Positions 1 through 8,067 of a stretch of 64,000 nt of DNA are shown here, in pieces. This stretch comes from CAWJLE01 sp963843645. GTDB lineage: Bacteria; Chloroflexota; Anaerolineae; DAOTYC01. The notes under the pieces are model-generated. The model had not been told where the DNA came from and ran no database searches. It saw only the letters and a program-made list of their open reading frames with translations. Position numbers and translations under genes: made by a program. Positions within the stretch are counted from its first letter, which is position 1. Every line of letters begins with the position of its first letter. The stretch is from NCBI GenBank assembly GCA_963843645.1, contig CAWJLE010000003.1, forward strand, positions 1,178,001-1,242,000. The letters are read 5' to 3'.

Positions 1-110
1 ATCGCAACCAAGAATGGACTTAAATTAGCATTATCCATCGAAAACGAAGTCAGCGTCTCTATTTTATCATAACCCTTCGATACATCCAACCGTGCAATAA
101 TTATGGAGAT

Positions 111-169
111 GCGGATTGCCGGCGCTCCTGGACGAGGGCGGCCCTCGTCCAGGAGCGCCGGCAATCCGC
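111..169. repeat. Perfect 29-bp inverted repeat with 1-nt spacer
   Basis: Positions 111-139 are the exact reverse complement of 141-169, separated by a single G at 140. A transcript would fold into an almost loop-less GC-rich stem. No T tract follows, so a simple intrinsic terminator is unlikely. It may be a mobile or REP-like palindrome. Confidence 0.9.
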
Positions 170-253
170 GAGGCAAGGGGATTGGTCCAGGACCTTGGGC
201 ACGCCACGAAGCCGGACGTCTGGGTTATGCCCCAGACCACGGGGCTATCGCGT

Positions 254-431
254 CTTAAGCCATCAGCCTGCTCAGAGCCGGCCCGCCCGGCGATAAAGTC
301 GCCAGGCTACATGACAGCGTCCGATGAATCGGACTTCTGGCTGCTCTGAAGTCCGATTCATCGGACGCTGTCATGTAGCCCGGCGACTTTATCGCCGGGC
401 GGGCCGGCTCTGAACAGGCTGATGACTTAAG
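254..431. repeat. 84-bp near-perfect inverted repeat (giant hairpin)
   Basis: The arms are 254-337 and 348-431 with a 10-nt loop. I count three mismatches over 84 bp (CTTAAGC/CTTAAGT, CTGCTC/CTGTTC, GCCAGG/GCCGGG). Both ends carry CTTAAG. The few mismatches mean the two copies have been kept alike or arose recently. Confidence 0.9.
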
Positions 432-480
432 ATGCGAAAGCCCTGCATCCAGACCAGATGTGGCTGACACAGACCAGGGC

Positions 481-509
481 TTGACAGCTGGAGTCCGCCG
501 CACTATACT
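481..509 (+). promoter_or_regulatory. Sigma70-type promoter for the cyclase operon
   Basis: TTGACA at 481-486 and TATACT at 504-509 are separated by 17 bp, close to the consensus. Transcription would begin near 516, about 35 nt before the ATG at 551, and probably covers the three genes up to 3333. Confidence 0.8.
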
Positions 510-550
510 TGCCCCATTCACGAAAGCGTCTGCCTCGAAGGGGTAAACCG

Positions 551-1186
551 ATGCCGCTGTACGACATCTCGATCACCATCTCGCCTTCTATGGTGGTCTG
601 GCCTGGCGATCCGCCCGTCACGATCTCGCCTGAGAGGGTCATCGACAAGCACGGCTACGCATTGTCACGCTTGGCCTTCGGCAGCCACACCGGAACCCAC
701 ATCGACGCGCCCCGCCACATGATCGAGAACGGTCTGCCCATCGATCGCATCCCCCTGGAAACGCTGATCGGAACCGCCTACGTTTTCGAAGTGGAGCCGG
801 CTGACGGCCTCGCCATCCACGCGAGCGATCTGGCCGGTCTTGGCATACCCCACGATGTGACCCGCCTGCTGCTCAAGACGTCCAACTCGAACCTGTGGCA
901 GGCCGGGCCTCAAGCTTTCGAGCCCCAGTACGTCCACCTGACCAGGCGGGCCGCCCAGTGGGTGGCAGAGCGCGGCATTCGACTCCTGGGTATCGATTAC
1001 CTATCGCCCGACCCCTACCCGGGTGACGGTGCACCTGCTCACGAAGAACTGCTCGGCGCCGGCGTGGTAATCCTCGAAGCGCTGAATCTCAGCGCAGTGA
1101 CGCCCGGCGTCTACCAACTGATCGCGTTGCCGTTAAAAATAGCGGCAGCCGACGGCGCTCCCGTGCGCGCCCTGCTCATGCGTTAA
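551..1186 (+). CDS. Cyclase family metal-dependent hydrolase (kynurenine formamidase-like)
   Basis: A 211-residue protein of the cyclase / kynurenine formamidase-like family, zinc-dependent hydrolases acting on amides or lactones. The family's metal-binding signature H-T-G-T-H-I-D-A-P is at residues 46-54. The C-terminal A-H-E-E-L-L-x-A-G-V block, also typical, precedes V-I-L-E. There is no signal peptide, so it is cytoplasmic. I chose the ATG at 551 because GAAGGGG lies just upstream and the conserved M-P-L-Y-D-I-S start of the family follows; an upstream TTG would add 14 unconserved residues. It is the first gene of an operon with an FAH-family enzyme 36 nt downstream, suggesting catabolism of a sugar acid or aromatic ring product. 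The exact substrate cannot be read. Confidence 0.85.
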   Translation: MPLYDISITISPSMVVWPGDPPVTISPERVIDKHGYALSRLAFGSHTGTHIDAPRHMIENGLPIDRIPLETLIGTAYVFEVEPADGLAIHASDLAGLGIPHDVTRLLLKTSNSNLWQAGPQAFEPQYVHLTRRAAQWVAERGIRLLGIDYLSPDPYPGDGAPAHEELLGAGVVILEALNLSAVTPGVYQLIALPLKIAAADGAPVRALLMR

Positions 1187-1221
1187 GTTTTGTCCAGTCA
1201 ATTTTTTTGGGGAGGAAGACC

Positions 1222-2136
1222 ATGCAAATCTGTCGTTTCTACGTGCCCTCTGAAGGAGTGCGACTCGGCGCCGTGCAGGGCGGCCAGGTCCACGACCTGA
1301 CCGCGCAGCCAGGATTCGGTTCGATCGCGGAATTCGCGCAGTCCACGGCCGGCCTCACGCCCGTCCGGCGCGCCGCCTTGGTGGCTGAAGCCATGGCCCG
1401 TTCGGGCGTCACGGCGATCCCCTTCGCCGACCTGGACCGCGAGCCGGCCCCGAACGTCGCGCATCTGCTCGCGCCCATCGATCAACAGGAAGTCTGGGCG
1501 TCAGGCGTCACGTACCTCATCAGTCGCGATGCCCGCGAAGAGGAATCGAACAAGAGCAACATCTACAATCGCGTGTACGACGCCGAAAGGCCGGAGCTGT
1601 TCTTCAAGGCCACACCTAACCGCGTCGTCGGTCAGCGCGACTACGTCTACGTCCGCAGCGACTCGACCTGGAGCGTTCCGGAGCCGGAGCTGACCCTCTT
1701 CATCAGCCCCAAGATGGAGATCGTAGGCTTCACCATCGGTAACGACGTCAGCTCCCGCAGCATTGAGGGCGAGAACCCTTTGTACCTGCCGCAAGCCAAA
1801 GTACACCGGCGCTGCTGCGCCCTGGGTCCGGTCATCACCCTGCGCGAGAGCGACACGACACCCAACCCGAAAAACCTGGACGTCCGCAGCGTGATCTATC
1901 GCGGCGGTCGACCGGCTTTTGAGGGTACTATCAATACCTCGCGCATTAAGCGGACGCTGGAAGAATTGGTCCTGTACCTGGGGCGCGACCAGGAATACCC
2001 GAACGGCGCGTTCCTGCTGACCGGCACGGGGATCGTCCCCGGCAGCGACTTCGACCTCTCGGAAGGCGACGAGGTCGAGATCACCATCGCCGGCCTGGGC
2101 ACACTGCGCAACCCGGTTCGCCGCTGCCCGGCCTGA
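1222..2136 (+). CDS. Fumarylacetoacetate hydrolase family protein
   Basis: 304 residues, FAH superfamily. These enzymes cleave or dehydrate 2-oxo acids with a divalent metal held by two Glu and one Asp. The core is recognisable: V-W-A-S-G-V-T-Y, then P-E-P-E-L-T-L-F (metal Glu residues), G-N-D-V-S-S-R-S-I-E-G and a C-terminal G-T-G-I-V-P motif. The R-D-A-R-E-E-E insert and the order of motifs resemble 2-keto-3-deoxy-D-arabinonate dehydratases more than true fumarylacetoacetases; that assignment is inference. The ATG at 1222 has GGGGAGG at 1209-1215. It sits between a cyclase gene and an unknown gene starting 9 nt downstream, so the three are probably cotranscribed. Confidence 0.88.
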   Translation: MQICRFYVPSEGVRLGAVQGGQVHDLTAQPGFGSIAEFAQSTAGLTPVRRAALVAEAMARSGVTAIPFADLDREPAPNVAHLLAPIDQQEVWASGVTYLISRDAREEESNKSNIYNRVYDAERPELFFKATPNRVVGQRDYVYVRSDSTWSVPEPELTLFISPKMEIVGFTIGNDVSSRSIEGENPLYLPQAKVHRRCCALGPVITLRESDTTPNPKNLDVRSVIYRGGRPAFEGTINTSRIKRTLEELVLYLGRDQEYPNGAFLLTGTGIVPGSDFDLSEGDEVEITIAGLGTLRNPVRRCPA

Positions 2137-2145
2137 GCCTCAACT

Positions 2146-3333
2146 ATGAACGAAGTGGTGATGCTGATGATGATGGGCGGGCCGCGCGGCACGCCCATCG
2201 AGCGCATGGTCACCGAGGCGTGCGAGGCCGCATCCCTGGACACGGTGGAGCGCGCCCTTGCCGCACCGGCCGTTGCCCGCATCGTCATCGCCACCGACTC
2301 GCCTCGCCTGGCATATGGTCTTTCCGAGCTTGCGAATCCGCGCGTCACGGTGGACCCGGACCTGCCAGGCGAGCGATTTCACTTCGGCGAACGGCTGATG
2401 CAGCTCATCGCCCGGTACCAAATCGAGCGCGTTCTCTACTTCGGCGGCGGCAGCGGCGTCCTCCTGTCGACCGCGGAGATCGACCGCATGGCGCGCGCCC
2501 TGGCCGCAAACGACCGGCTCTTCATCTGCAACAATTTCTTCTCGGCGGACTTCGCCGGCTGGACCCCCGCAGACGCCATGGTGGACCTGCTGCCGCCCCG
2601 CTTCGACAACGAGCTGGGTTGGCTGCTGGGTGATCTCGCCGGCCTGCCCGTCGTGGCCCTCCAGCGTACGGCTTCCACTCAGTTCGACCTGGACACGCCC
2701 ACCGATCTGCTGACAGTAGCCGCGCACCCCGCCGTGGGCCCGCGGCTGCGCGCTCACGTCGATGGCCTGCACCTCGACGCCACGCGCCTGAACCGAGTCA
2801 TCGCCGCGTTCAACGACAGTCGCGCCGAGGTCATCATCGCCGGCCGCATCGGCGCCGCCGCATGGTCTTACCTGGAGGGCGAGACCGCGTCCCGCATCCG
2901 CGTTTGGTCCGAAGAGCGTGGCATGCGGGCCGACGGTCGCCTGTTTCGCGCCGAGGCCCGCTCTTTGTTGGGACACCTGATGGAGCGCACTGGCCTGGCC
3001 GGCGGCTTTGCGGTGCTGGCCGACCTGGGTGAGGCCGCCCTCATCGACAGCCGTGTACTATGGGCGCATTTCGCCCGCTGGCCGTCCGCCGCCGACCGAT
3101 TCGCTTCCGATCTCGGCCGCCCCGCCGACATCGCAGATCCCTGGCTGCGCGAGTTCACCGAGGCCGCCCTGGCCGCGCCCATCCCGATCGTGATGGGCGG
3201 CCATTCACTCGTCTCCGGCGGATTATACGCCCTGGTCGAGACCGCCCTGTCGCGCGCCGCCGGAGGTTCCGTGCGTCGCCGGCCGAGCCTCTCCCCACCA
3301 CGCCCCGATCCGCTGGCGGACTGGGTGAGGTGA
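2146..3333 (+). CDS. Hypothetical protein, possible nucleotidyltransferase-like fold
   Basis: 395 residues and not firmly recognised. The N-terminus M-M-G-G-P-R-G-T-P-I-E with a following I-V-I-A-T-D-S-P strand, and a later F-D-L-D-T-P-T-D-L block, resemble the GT-A-like fold of MobA/CofC-type nucleotidyltransferases, but the usual P-loop-like signature is not intact. No signal peptide or membrane segment is seen. The ATG at 2146 lacks a good ribosome site, and nearby ATG or GTG codons within 25 nt are equally possible. It follows the FAH gene by 9 nt, suggesting translational coupling. Its last 20 codons (R-R-R-P-S-L-S-P-P-R) lie inside the first copy of an 82-bp tandem repeat, so the C-terminus may be a repeat-derived extension. 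Confidence 0.75.
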   Translation: MNEVVMLMMMGGPRGTPIERMVTEACEAASLDTVERALAAPAVARIVIATDSPRLAYGLSELANPRVTVDPDLPGERFHFGERLMQLIARYQIERVLYFGGGSGVLLSTAEIDRMARALAANDRLFICNNFFSADFAGWTPADAMVDLLPPRFDNELGWLLGDLAGLPVVALQRTASTQFDLDTPTDLLTVAAHPAVGPRLRAHVDGLHLDATRLNRVIAAFNDSRAEVIIAGRIGAAAWSYLEGETASRIRVWSEERGMRADGRLFRAEARSLLGHLMERTGLAGGFAVLADLGEAALIDSRVLWAHFARWPSAADRFASDLGRPADIADPWLREFTEAALAAPIPIVMGGHSLVSGGLYALVETALSRAAGGSVRRRPSLSPPRPDPLADWVR

Positions 3334-3446
3334 CCGGACCACGAGAGGCGCGAACGCAACGGTCCGTCGCCGCCCGAGCCTCTCCCTGCCGCGCCCTGAC
3401 CCGCTGGACGCCTGGGCGAACGTCCGGGACCACGAGAGGCTCGAAC
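3274..3446 (+). repeat. 82-bp tandem duplication (period 91 bp)
   Basis: Positions 3274-3355 and 3365-3446 align without gaps, with matching blocks CGTCGCCG, CCGAGCCTCTCCC, CCGCTGG and CCACGAGAGGC. The first copy contains the 3' end and stop codon of the upstream CDS; the second is non-coding. Confidence 0.8.
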
Positions 3447-3558
3447 AGGCACGAAAGACACGAAAAAAACCCTCGTCGCCGCAGTTATGACTTATCCACG
3501 ACGACGAGGGGCCTGTTTTCGTGTCTTTCGTTCCTGTTCGCGTCTCTCGTGGTCCGGA
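3423..3558. repeat. Imperfect ~56-bp inverted repeat
   Basis: The arm at 3423-3478 (CCACGAGAGGC, ACGAAAGACACGAAAA, CCCTCGTCG) pairs with 3501-3558 (CGACGAGGG, TTTTCGTGTCTTTCGT, CTCTCGTGG) around a 22-nt loop. It lies between convergent genes and may terminate both. The CACGAAAGACACGAAA core is the kind of repeat common between genes in some Chloroflexota. Confidence 0.8.
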
Positions 3559-3576
3559 GACCCTTGCCCGATCGGA

Positions 3577-4704
3577 CTATTCCTCTCCTTCGTAATAATC
3601 CGGGTAGAATCTCTTGGCGCACTCCGGGCACAGGCCGTGGCTGAAGTCCGCCTCCGAGTGGTCGCGGACGTATACTTCCACCTGCTGCCAATAACCCTGG
3701 TCGTTGCGCACTTTCTTGCACGAAGCGCAAATCGGGATCAATCCCTTCAAGGTCTTGATATTGGCCATCGCATCCTGCAGCTCCGTGATCAGCTTCTCTC
3801 GCTCCGTCTGGACGCGGATACGTTGCGCCACTTCTTCGCGCAACCGCTTGTTGGCGACCTGCAACTCCTTCGTGCGCTCCTCGACGAGCTGCTCCAGATG
3901 CTCCCGGTATCGGCTCAGCTCCTCTTCCATTTTCCGGCGCTGCGTGATGTCCGTACCGACCGCCTGGAGCTCAGCAGGCCCTCCCAGCTCGTCGGTGATC
4001 AGCCGCACGGTCCAGAAGATCCAATGCAACTCACCTTCGGACGGCCAGGCACGGCTCTCGCCGACCGCGACGGGATGGGCCTCGTCCAGCTGGGACACGA
4101 TTCGGTCTATTTCGTCGCGATCGTCGGAGTGAATGAACGCCAGCAGCTGTTGTCCGACCACGTCGGCGCGCGATCGACCGAAGTAACGGCAGAAGGAGTC
4201 GTTCACGAACGTGATGGTACCGTCCGGCAAGCTTCGGCACACCAGCTCCACCTGGTCCTCGACGATAGCCCGATAGCGGGCCTGCGATGCAGCCAACTCC
4301 TCTTCGGCCCGCACCCGCTCGGTGCGTTCATGCATCTCGGCGAGCGCCCGCCGCGCCGCCGGCGCCAGCCGTGACAGCCGATCCTTGAGCACGTAATCCG
4401 TCGCTCCACGCTTCACTGTCTCGATGGCCCGCTCTTCACCAATCGTGCCGCTCACGAAAATGACCGGCACGTGCGGCATGGATTGCGCCGCCAGATCCAG
4501 CGCAGTCAGGCCGTCGAAGCCGGGCAGCGTGTAATCGACCAGGATCAAATCCGGCGTGAATTTTGTCAGTTCGGTGACGAAGTCCTGGCGCGTTTGCACC
4601 AGCCGCGAAACAAATGACATTCCTGCCCGGCGCAGCTCGCGCTCCATCAGCTCTGCATCCGTTGGAACGTCTTCCACGATCAGCAGGCGAAGCTCCTCAT
4701 TCAT
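3577..4704 (-). CDS. Response regulator: receiver-PAS-coiled coil-Cys-rich tail
   Basis: 375 residues. Receiver domain at about 5-120, with acidic pocket in L-I-V-E-D, phospho-acceptor Asp in I-L-V-D-Y-T-L-P, and the conserved Lys in Y-V-L-K-D. A PAS domain follows at about 140-265 (D-G-T-I-T-F-V-N; G-T-D-I-T-Q-R-R-K). A coiled coil runs over about 270-325 and leads to a C-terminal module with C-A-S-C-K-K-V-R and H-G-L-C-P-E-C-A-K, four cysteines that could bind a metal. The output is unknown; no DNA-binding or kinase domain is present. ATG at 4704 with GGGGAG upstream. It is the last gene of the CheB-CheR-kinase operon, 254 nt after the preceding receiver gene. Confidence 0.88.
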   Translation of the reverse strand: MNEELRLLIVEDVPTDAELMERELRRAGMSFVSRLVQTRQDFVTELTKFTPDLILVDYTLPGFDGLTALDLAAQSMPHVPVIFVSGTIGEERAIETVKRGATDYVLKDRLSRLAPAARRALAEMHERTERVRAEEELAASQARYRAIVEDQVELVCRSLPDGTITFVNDSFCRYFGRSRADVVGQQLLAFIHSDDRDEIDRIVSQLDEAHPVAVGESRAWPSEGELHWIFWTVRLITDELGGPAELQAVGTDITQRRKMEEELSRYREHLEQLVEERTKELQVANKRLREEVAQRIRVQTEREKLITELQDAMANIKTLKGLIPICASCKKVRNDQGYWQQVEVYVRDHSEADFSHGLCPECAKRFYPDYYEGEE

Positions 4705-4879
4705 GGCCGTTCACTCCCCGAGTCAGACTTTCCCGTCAGATCCATGCAAAGACCACGTGTCATCGTCGATCGACCGCTCGCCGCCGCCCTCAGTGTGTGC
4801 CCATCCGGCCCGGCGATCGCAGCAAACGACCATGCGACGTGATATTACCAACCAGTTCCAGCCTGTTTGACGTATAGCA

Positions 4880-4920
4880 GATTACCATAACCGCCGCCAC
4901 AAGCAGCGACTATGGTAATC
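4880..4920 (-). terminator. Hairpin between two response regulator genes
   Basis: GATTACCATA (4880-4889) pairs with TATGGTAATC (4911-4920). It lies downstream of the receiver gene on the minus strand and upstream of the receiver-PAS gene. No clear T tract follows, so it may be a processing or attenuation hairpin rather than a terminator. Confidence 0.45.
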
Positions 4921-4958
4921 CGCTCTACAATTTGGCAGCGGCCGTCGGGTCTTCGACT

Positions 4959-5408
4959 CTACTTGCCTGGCTCAGGCTGCCGATTCACCAACAGCCAGTA
5001 CAACCCCAATTTCGAAACAGCCTCCACGAAGGCCTCAAACTCCACCGGCTTCACGATGTAGCTGTTCACTCCAAACTCGTAGCTGGCCACGATGTCGCGT
5101 TCCTCGCGCGAGGACGTCAGGACCACCACTGGGGTCAGGCGGGTACGCGGATCCTCTTTGATGAGGCGCAACACCTCCAACCCGTCGACCTTGGGCAGCT
5201 TCAGGTCCAGCAGCAGGAGCCTGGGGCGTTGCTCCGGGTCGCGCCCGGCGTAGGCGCCGGTTCCAAACACGTACTCCAGTGCCTGTGCGCCGTCGAGCAC
5301 GTGCAGTACGTCGTTTGCGAGGTTCGCGCGCCTCAGCGCCCGTAACGTCAGCTCCGCATCGTAGGGATTGTCTTCCACCAGCAGTATTTCGACCTCACGT
5401 TCATTCAT
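4959..5408 (-). CDS. Single-domain response regulator (Rcp1-like)
   Basis: 149 residues forming one receiver domain with little else. Acidic pocket in L-L-V-E-D-N-P-Y-D-A-E-L, phosphorylation Asp in L-L-L-L-D-L-K-L-P-K-V-D-G, switch Thr in V-V-L-T-S-S and Lys in Y-I-V-K-P-V. The N-P-Y-D motif and the long beta3-alpha3 region resemble the receivers that partner phytochrome-type kinases. Its ATG overlaps the 3' end of the histidine kinase gene by 8 nt, so the two are translationally coupled and the kinase is the obvious phosphodonor. Confidence 0.92.
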   Translation of the reverse strand: MNEREVEILLVEDNPYDAELTLRALRRANLANDVLHVLDGAQALEYVFGTGAYAGRDPEQRPRLLLLDLKLPKVDGLEVLRLIKEDPRTRLTPVVVLTSSREERDIVASYEFGVNSYIVKPVEFEAFVEAVSKLGLYWLLVNRQPEPGK

Positions 5409-7115
5409 CCGTCAATTCCTCTCGATTGGGCAGCGTGAAACAGAACGTTGAACCGGCATCCACCCGTCCCGTCGCCCACACACGTCCCCCGTGGCGCGTA
5501 ACGATGCGCTTGACGACGGCCAGACCGACACCCGTTCCGCCATAACCCTGCTGCGAATGCAGCTTCCGGAACATACCGAACAGCTGGCCAGCATAGTCCT
5601 CGTCGAAGCCGATGCCATTGTCTTTCACCCAATATGTATTCTCGCGGTCTTCCCGCCGCCCCCCGATCTCGATTATCGGCTGCTCGCGGGTGCGGCTGAA
5701 CTTGACCGCGTTGCTCACCAGGTTGGCCAACACGTCGTGAATGGCGGCGCGGTCGCAGCAGGCTTGCGGGAGGTCCGCAACCTCAAATCGGGCACCGTTC
5801 AACGACCCTGGGGCCACTTCGTGCACGACCTGGTTCGCCAGCGCCGTCAGGTCCACGTCGACGAAGTGCAGCTCCCGCCGTCCACTGCGCGAAAAAACCA
5901 GCAGTCCATCCACGAGCTGGCTCATCTTCCGGGTATTGTCCTTGACCACGGTCAGCCTGCGCTGGCCTTCCGCGTCCACCCTGTCCGCGTAGTCCTCGAT
6001 CAGCATCTGGCTGAACCCATCGATGGCCCTCAGGGGCGAGCGAAGGTCGTGGGACACCGAGTAAGACAGGTCCTCCAGGTCCTTCTGAACGTCCGCCAGC
6101 TGCTGCGTGCGCCGCCGGACGCGCTCGGCCAGCTTCTCGTTCAACCGCTCCAGGTCCTTGCCGGCCTGCTCCCGGACGGAAACGTCATGAAGGATGTAGG
6201 AATAACCAACCGTCTCCCCAGCCGCATTGCGAAGAGTAGTGATGACCTCGTTCGCCAGGAACTTCGTGCCGTCGCTCCGCACTCGCCAGTCCTTGGTTTC
6301 GACCCGTCCCTGGGATTGGGCCCGGCTCAATCGTTCGACCACGCTTTCCGCCTGGTCGGGCGGCAACAGCACGGCGACAGATTGTCCAATGATTTCGCGC
6401 CCAATGTAGCCGGTCAGTCGCTGTGCCTCGCCGTTCCAGCTCACGATGCAGCCCTCCGCGTCCGTCATGCAGATCGCGTGGTCGCGTACGCTGTTCAACA
6501 GCAACCGGTTCCGTTCCTCACTGAGACGGAGGGCCTCCTCCATTAACTTGCGCTCGCTGATATCGCGCAGGAGCCAACGAACGCCTGTGACAGCACCGTG
6601 CGGGTCACGGGCCACCGACACTCGCATGACGCACGGGAAGGCCGGGCGATCGCGCGGACGCACCTCCACCTCCAGCGAATCCACCACGCCGGGTTTCGCC
6701 TCCAGCACGTGCTGCAGTCGACTCCAGAATTGGTCCCGATCCTGTGTTGCCACGTAAATCGCCAAGGCTTGCCGACCAGATACCGGGACGACCCACGCAG
6801 CATAGCCGCCGCCATGTAGTTGATCTCGGCGATACGAGCATCTCGGTCGGTGACGATGTAACCATCCGGCGCAGAATTAAACAGCTCCGCGTAGCGCGCG
6901 CTCTCCTCGAGCAGGGACTCCCGAGCGCCCACGAGTTGCTCGTTCTGCTCGCGCAGTTCATCCACGGCGATGTGCAGCTCTTCGAGGCTGGCCTGCAAGT
7001 CCACCAGCAACTCGTCCGAAGAGCGGTCGGCGCTCGCCCGCTGCATCAATTCATCCAGGGCTAGCGAAAGATGGCCCAACCGGTCGAACAGGTCCCCATT
7101 CTCTGCCATGGTCAC
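5401..7115 (-). CDS. Multi-PAS sensor histidine kinase (one frameshift)
   Basis: A single gene split by a frameshift near 6766. The first part (7115 to about 6766) has an N-terminal coiled coil and the start of a PAS domain (E-L-F-N-S-A-P-D-G-Y-I-V-T-D). The second (to 5401) completes it and adds a second PAS (V-R-D-H-A-I-C-M-T-D), a HisKA domain with H-box S-V-S-H-D-L-R-S-P-L-R and an ATPase domain (N-L-V-S-N-A-V-K-F-S, D-N-G-I-G-F-D, G-T-G-V-G-L-A-V-V). Restoring one base at AAGCC/TTGGC gives the continuous L-V-G-K-P-L-A-I-Y-V. No membrane segment is seen, so it is a soluble kinase. The GTG start at 7115 overlaps the stop of the CheR-PAS gene (GTGA). A sequencing error or a real lesion is possible. 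Confidence 0.85.
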
Positions 7116-8067
7116 GTCTCCCCGGCCGCCCGGCGCCCTCGCAGTTGAGCGCCCACAGCACTAATGCCCATGCCCCCGGACGCACCGTCCATCGTCACCA
7201 ACACGCCCAATCGTCTTTCGCCGTCGTCGAGGCTCGGCACGGCGAGCAGTGAGCACCCAATGGAAAGCCGAACGCTCTTGCCACGGCGGTTGATCGCCTC
7301 CAGAACCAGCGCCTGCCGATCGCCACTCGTCAGGCAAGCGCGAATGGGATTTCGAAGGAGCTCGACCGGCAGGCCGATGTCCAGGTTAAACAGCGATTCG
7401 CCCTGGACCTCGTCGGCGCGCAGGCCCCATAGGTCCTCCATGTGGTCGTTCCAAATGAGAATGCTCCACTTGGAATCGATGACCACGACCCCCGTGTCCA
7501 GATTGGTGAGCACACCCTCCATGAATTCGCTCGTTCGATTCAACTCGTCAGTGCGGTCCCGCAGCTCCAGGTTGACTGTCTGCAGCTCCTCGTTCGTGGA
7601 TTGCAGCTCCTCGTTGATGGTTTCCAGCTCTTCGTTGGTGGATTGGAGTTCCTCGTTGGTGGTCTCCAGCTCTTCGACGGTCGACTGCAGCTCTTCGTTG
7701 GTGGTCGTCAGCTCTTCGTTCGACGATTCCAACTCTTCGTAGGCGGTCTCCAGGTCGTGTGAGGAACGGTTGAGCTCCTCCTGAAGCTGGCTGACGCGGG
7801 TAACGTCAATGAAATCGATGGCCACGCCCAGCAACCCATCGCTCCCATTCACGAGCGGCGTCACGGACACGTCGAAACGGTGCGCCGAGCCACCGGTCAC
7901 CGGCTGGTTGACGTTCTGACTCAAAATCGGGCGTTGCTCGGCAACGGCGCGCTCGATCAGCGAGCGCAGCTCCAACGGCCGATACGAGATCTCCAGGTCC
8001 TGCAACAGGCAGCCGATGTCGTGTGCCCTGATCCCCAGCTGGCTCCGCGCCCGCTCGTTGGCCGTCG
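7112..8067 (-). CDS. PAS/S-helix part of a CheR-PAS fusion (3' portion)
   Basis: The 3' portion of the gene that starts at 9051, now in a different frame after an extra base near 8068. It continues from the methyltransferase into a PAS domain (R-F-D-V-S-V-T-P-L-V-N-G; D-F-I-D-V-T-R), a strikingly regular coiled coil of repeated E-E-L-x-x-x-N heptads, and a second PAS domain (G-V-V-V-I-D-S-K-W-S-I-L-I-W-N-D). This architecture is well known in CheB/CheR/PAS signalling fusions; the coil probably carries a conformational signal. It ends 4 nt inside the start of the histidine kinase gene. No kinase domain is on this chain, so output presumably goes through the coupled kinase. Confidence 0.82.

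Larger units (their letters stand above)
1..550. other. Left-edge intergenic region with hairpins and a promoter
   Basis: No convincing gene lies here. The region holds an AT-rich stretch (1-110), a perfect 29-bp inverted repeat (111-169), a small inverted repeat GTCTGGG/CCCAGAC (218-224 and 231-237), an 84-bp inverted repeat (254-431) and a sigma70-like promoter (481-509) for the cyclase gene. Short open frames inside the hairpins are by-products of the repeat symmetry. Confidence 0.7.

Noticed and set aside
3340..3644. Short genes in the repeat cluster
   Set aside because: Frames arise from tandem and inverted repeats; no RBS, no conserved motif.
5491..6546. 351-codon plus-strand frame opposite the histidine kinase
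   Set aside because: Antisense shadow of a strongly conserved kinase; composition is that expected for the opposite strand.
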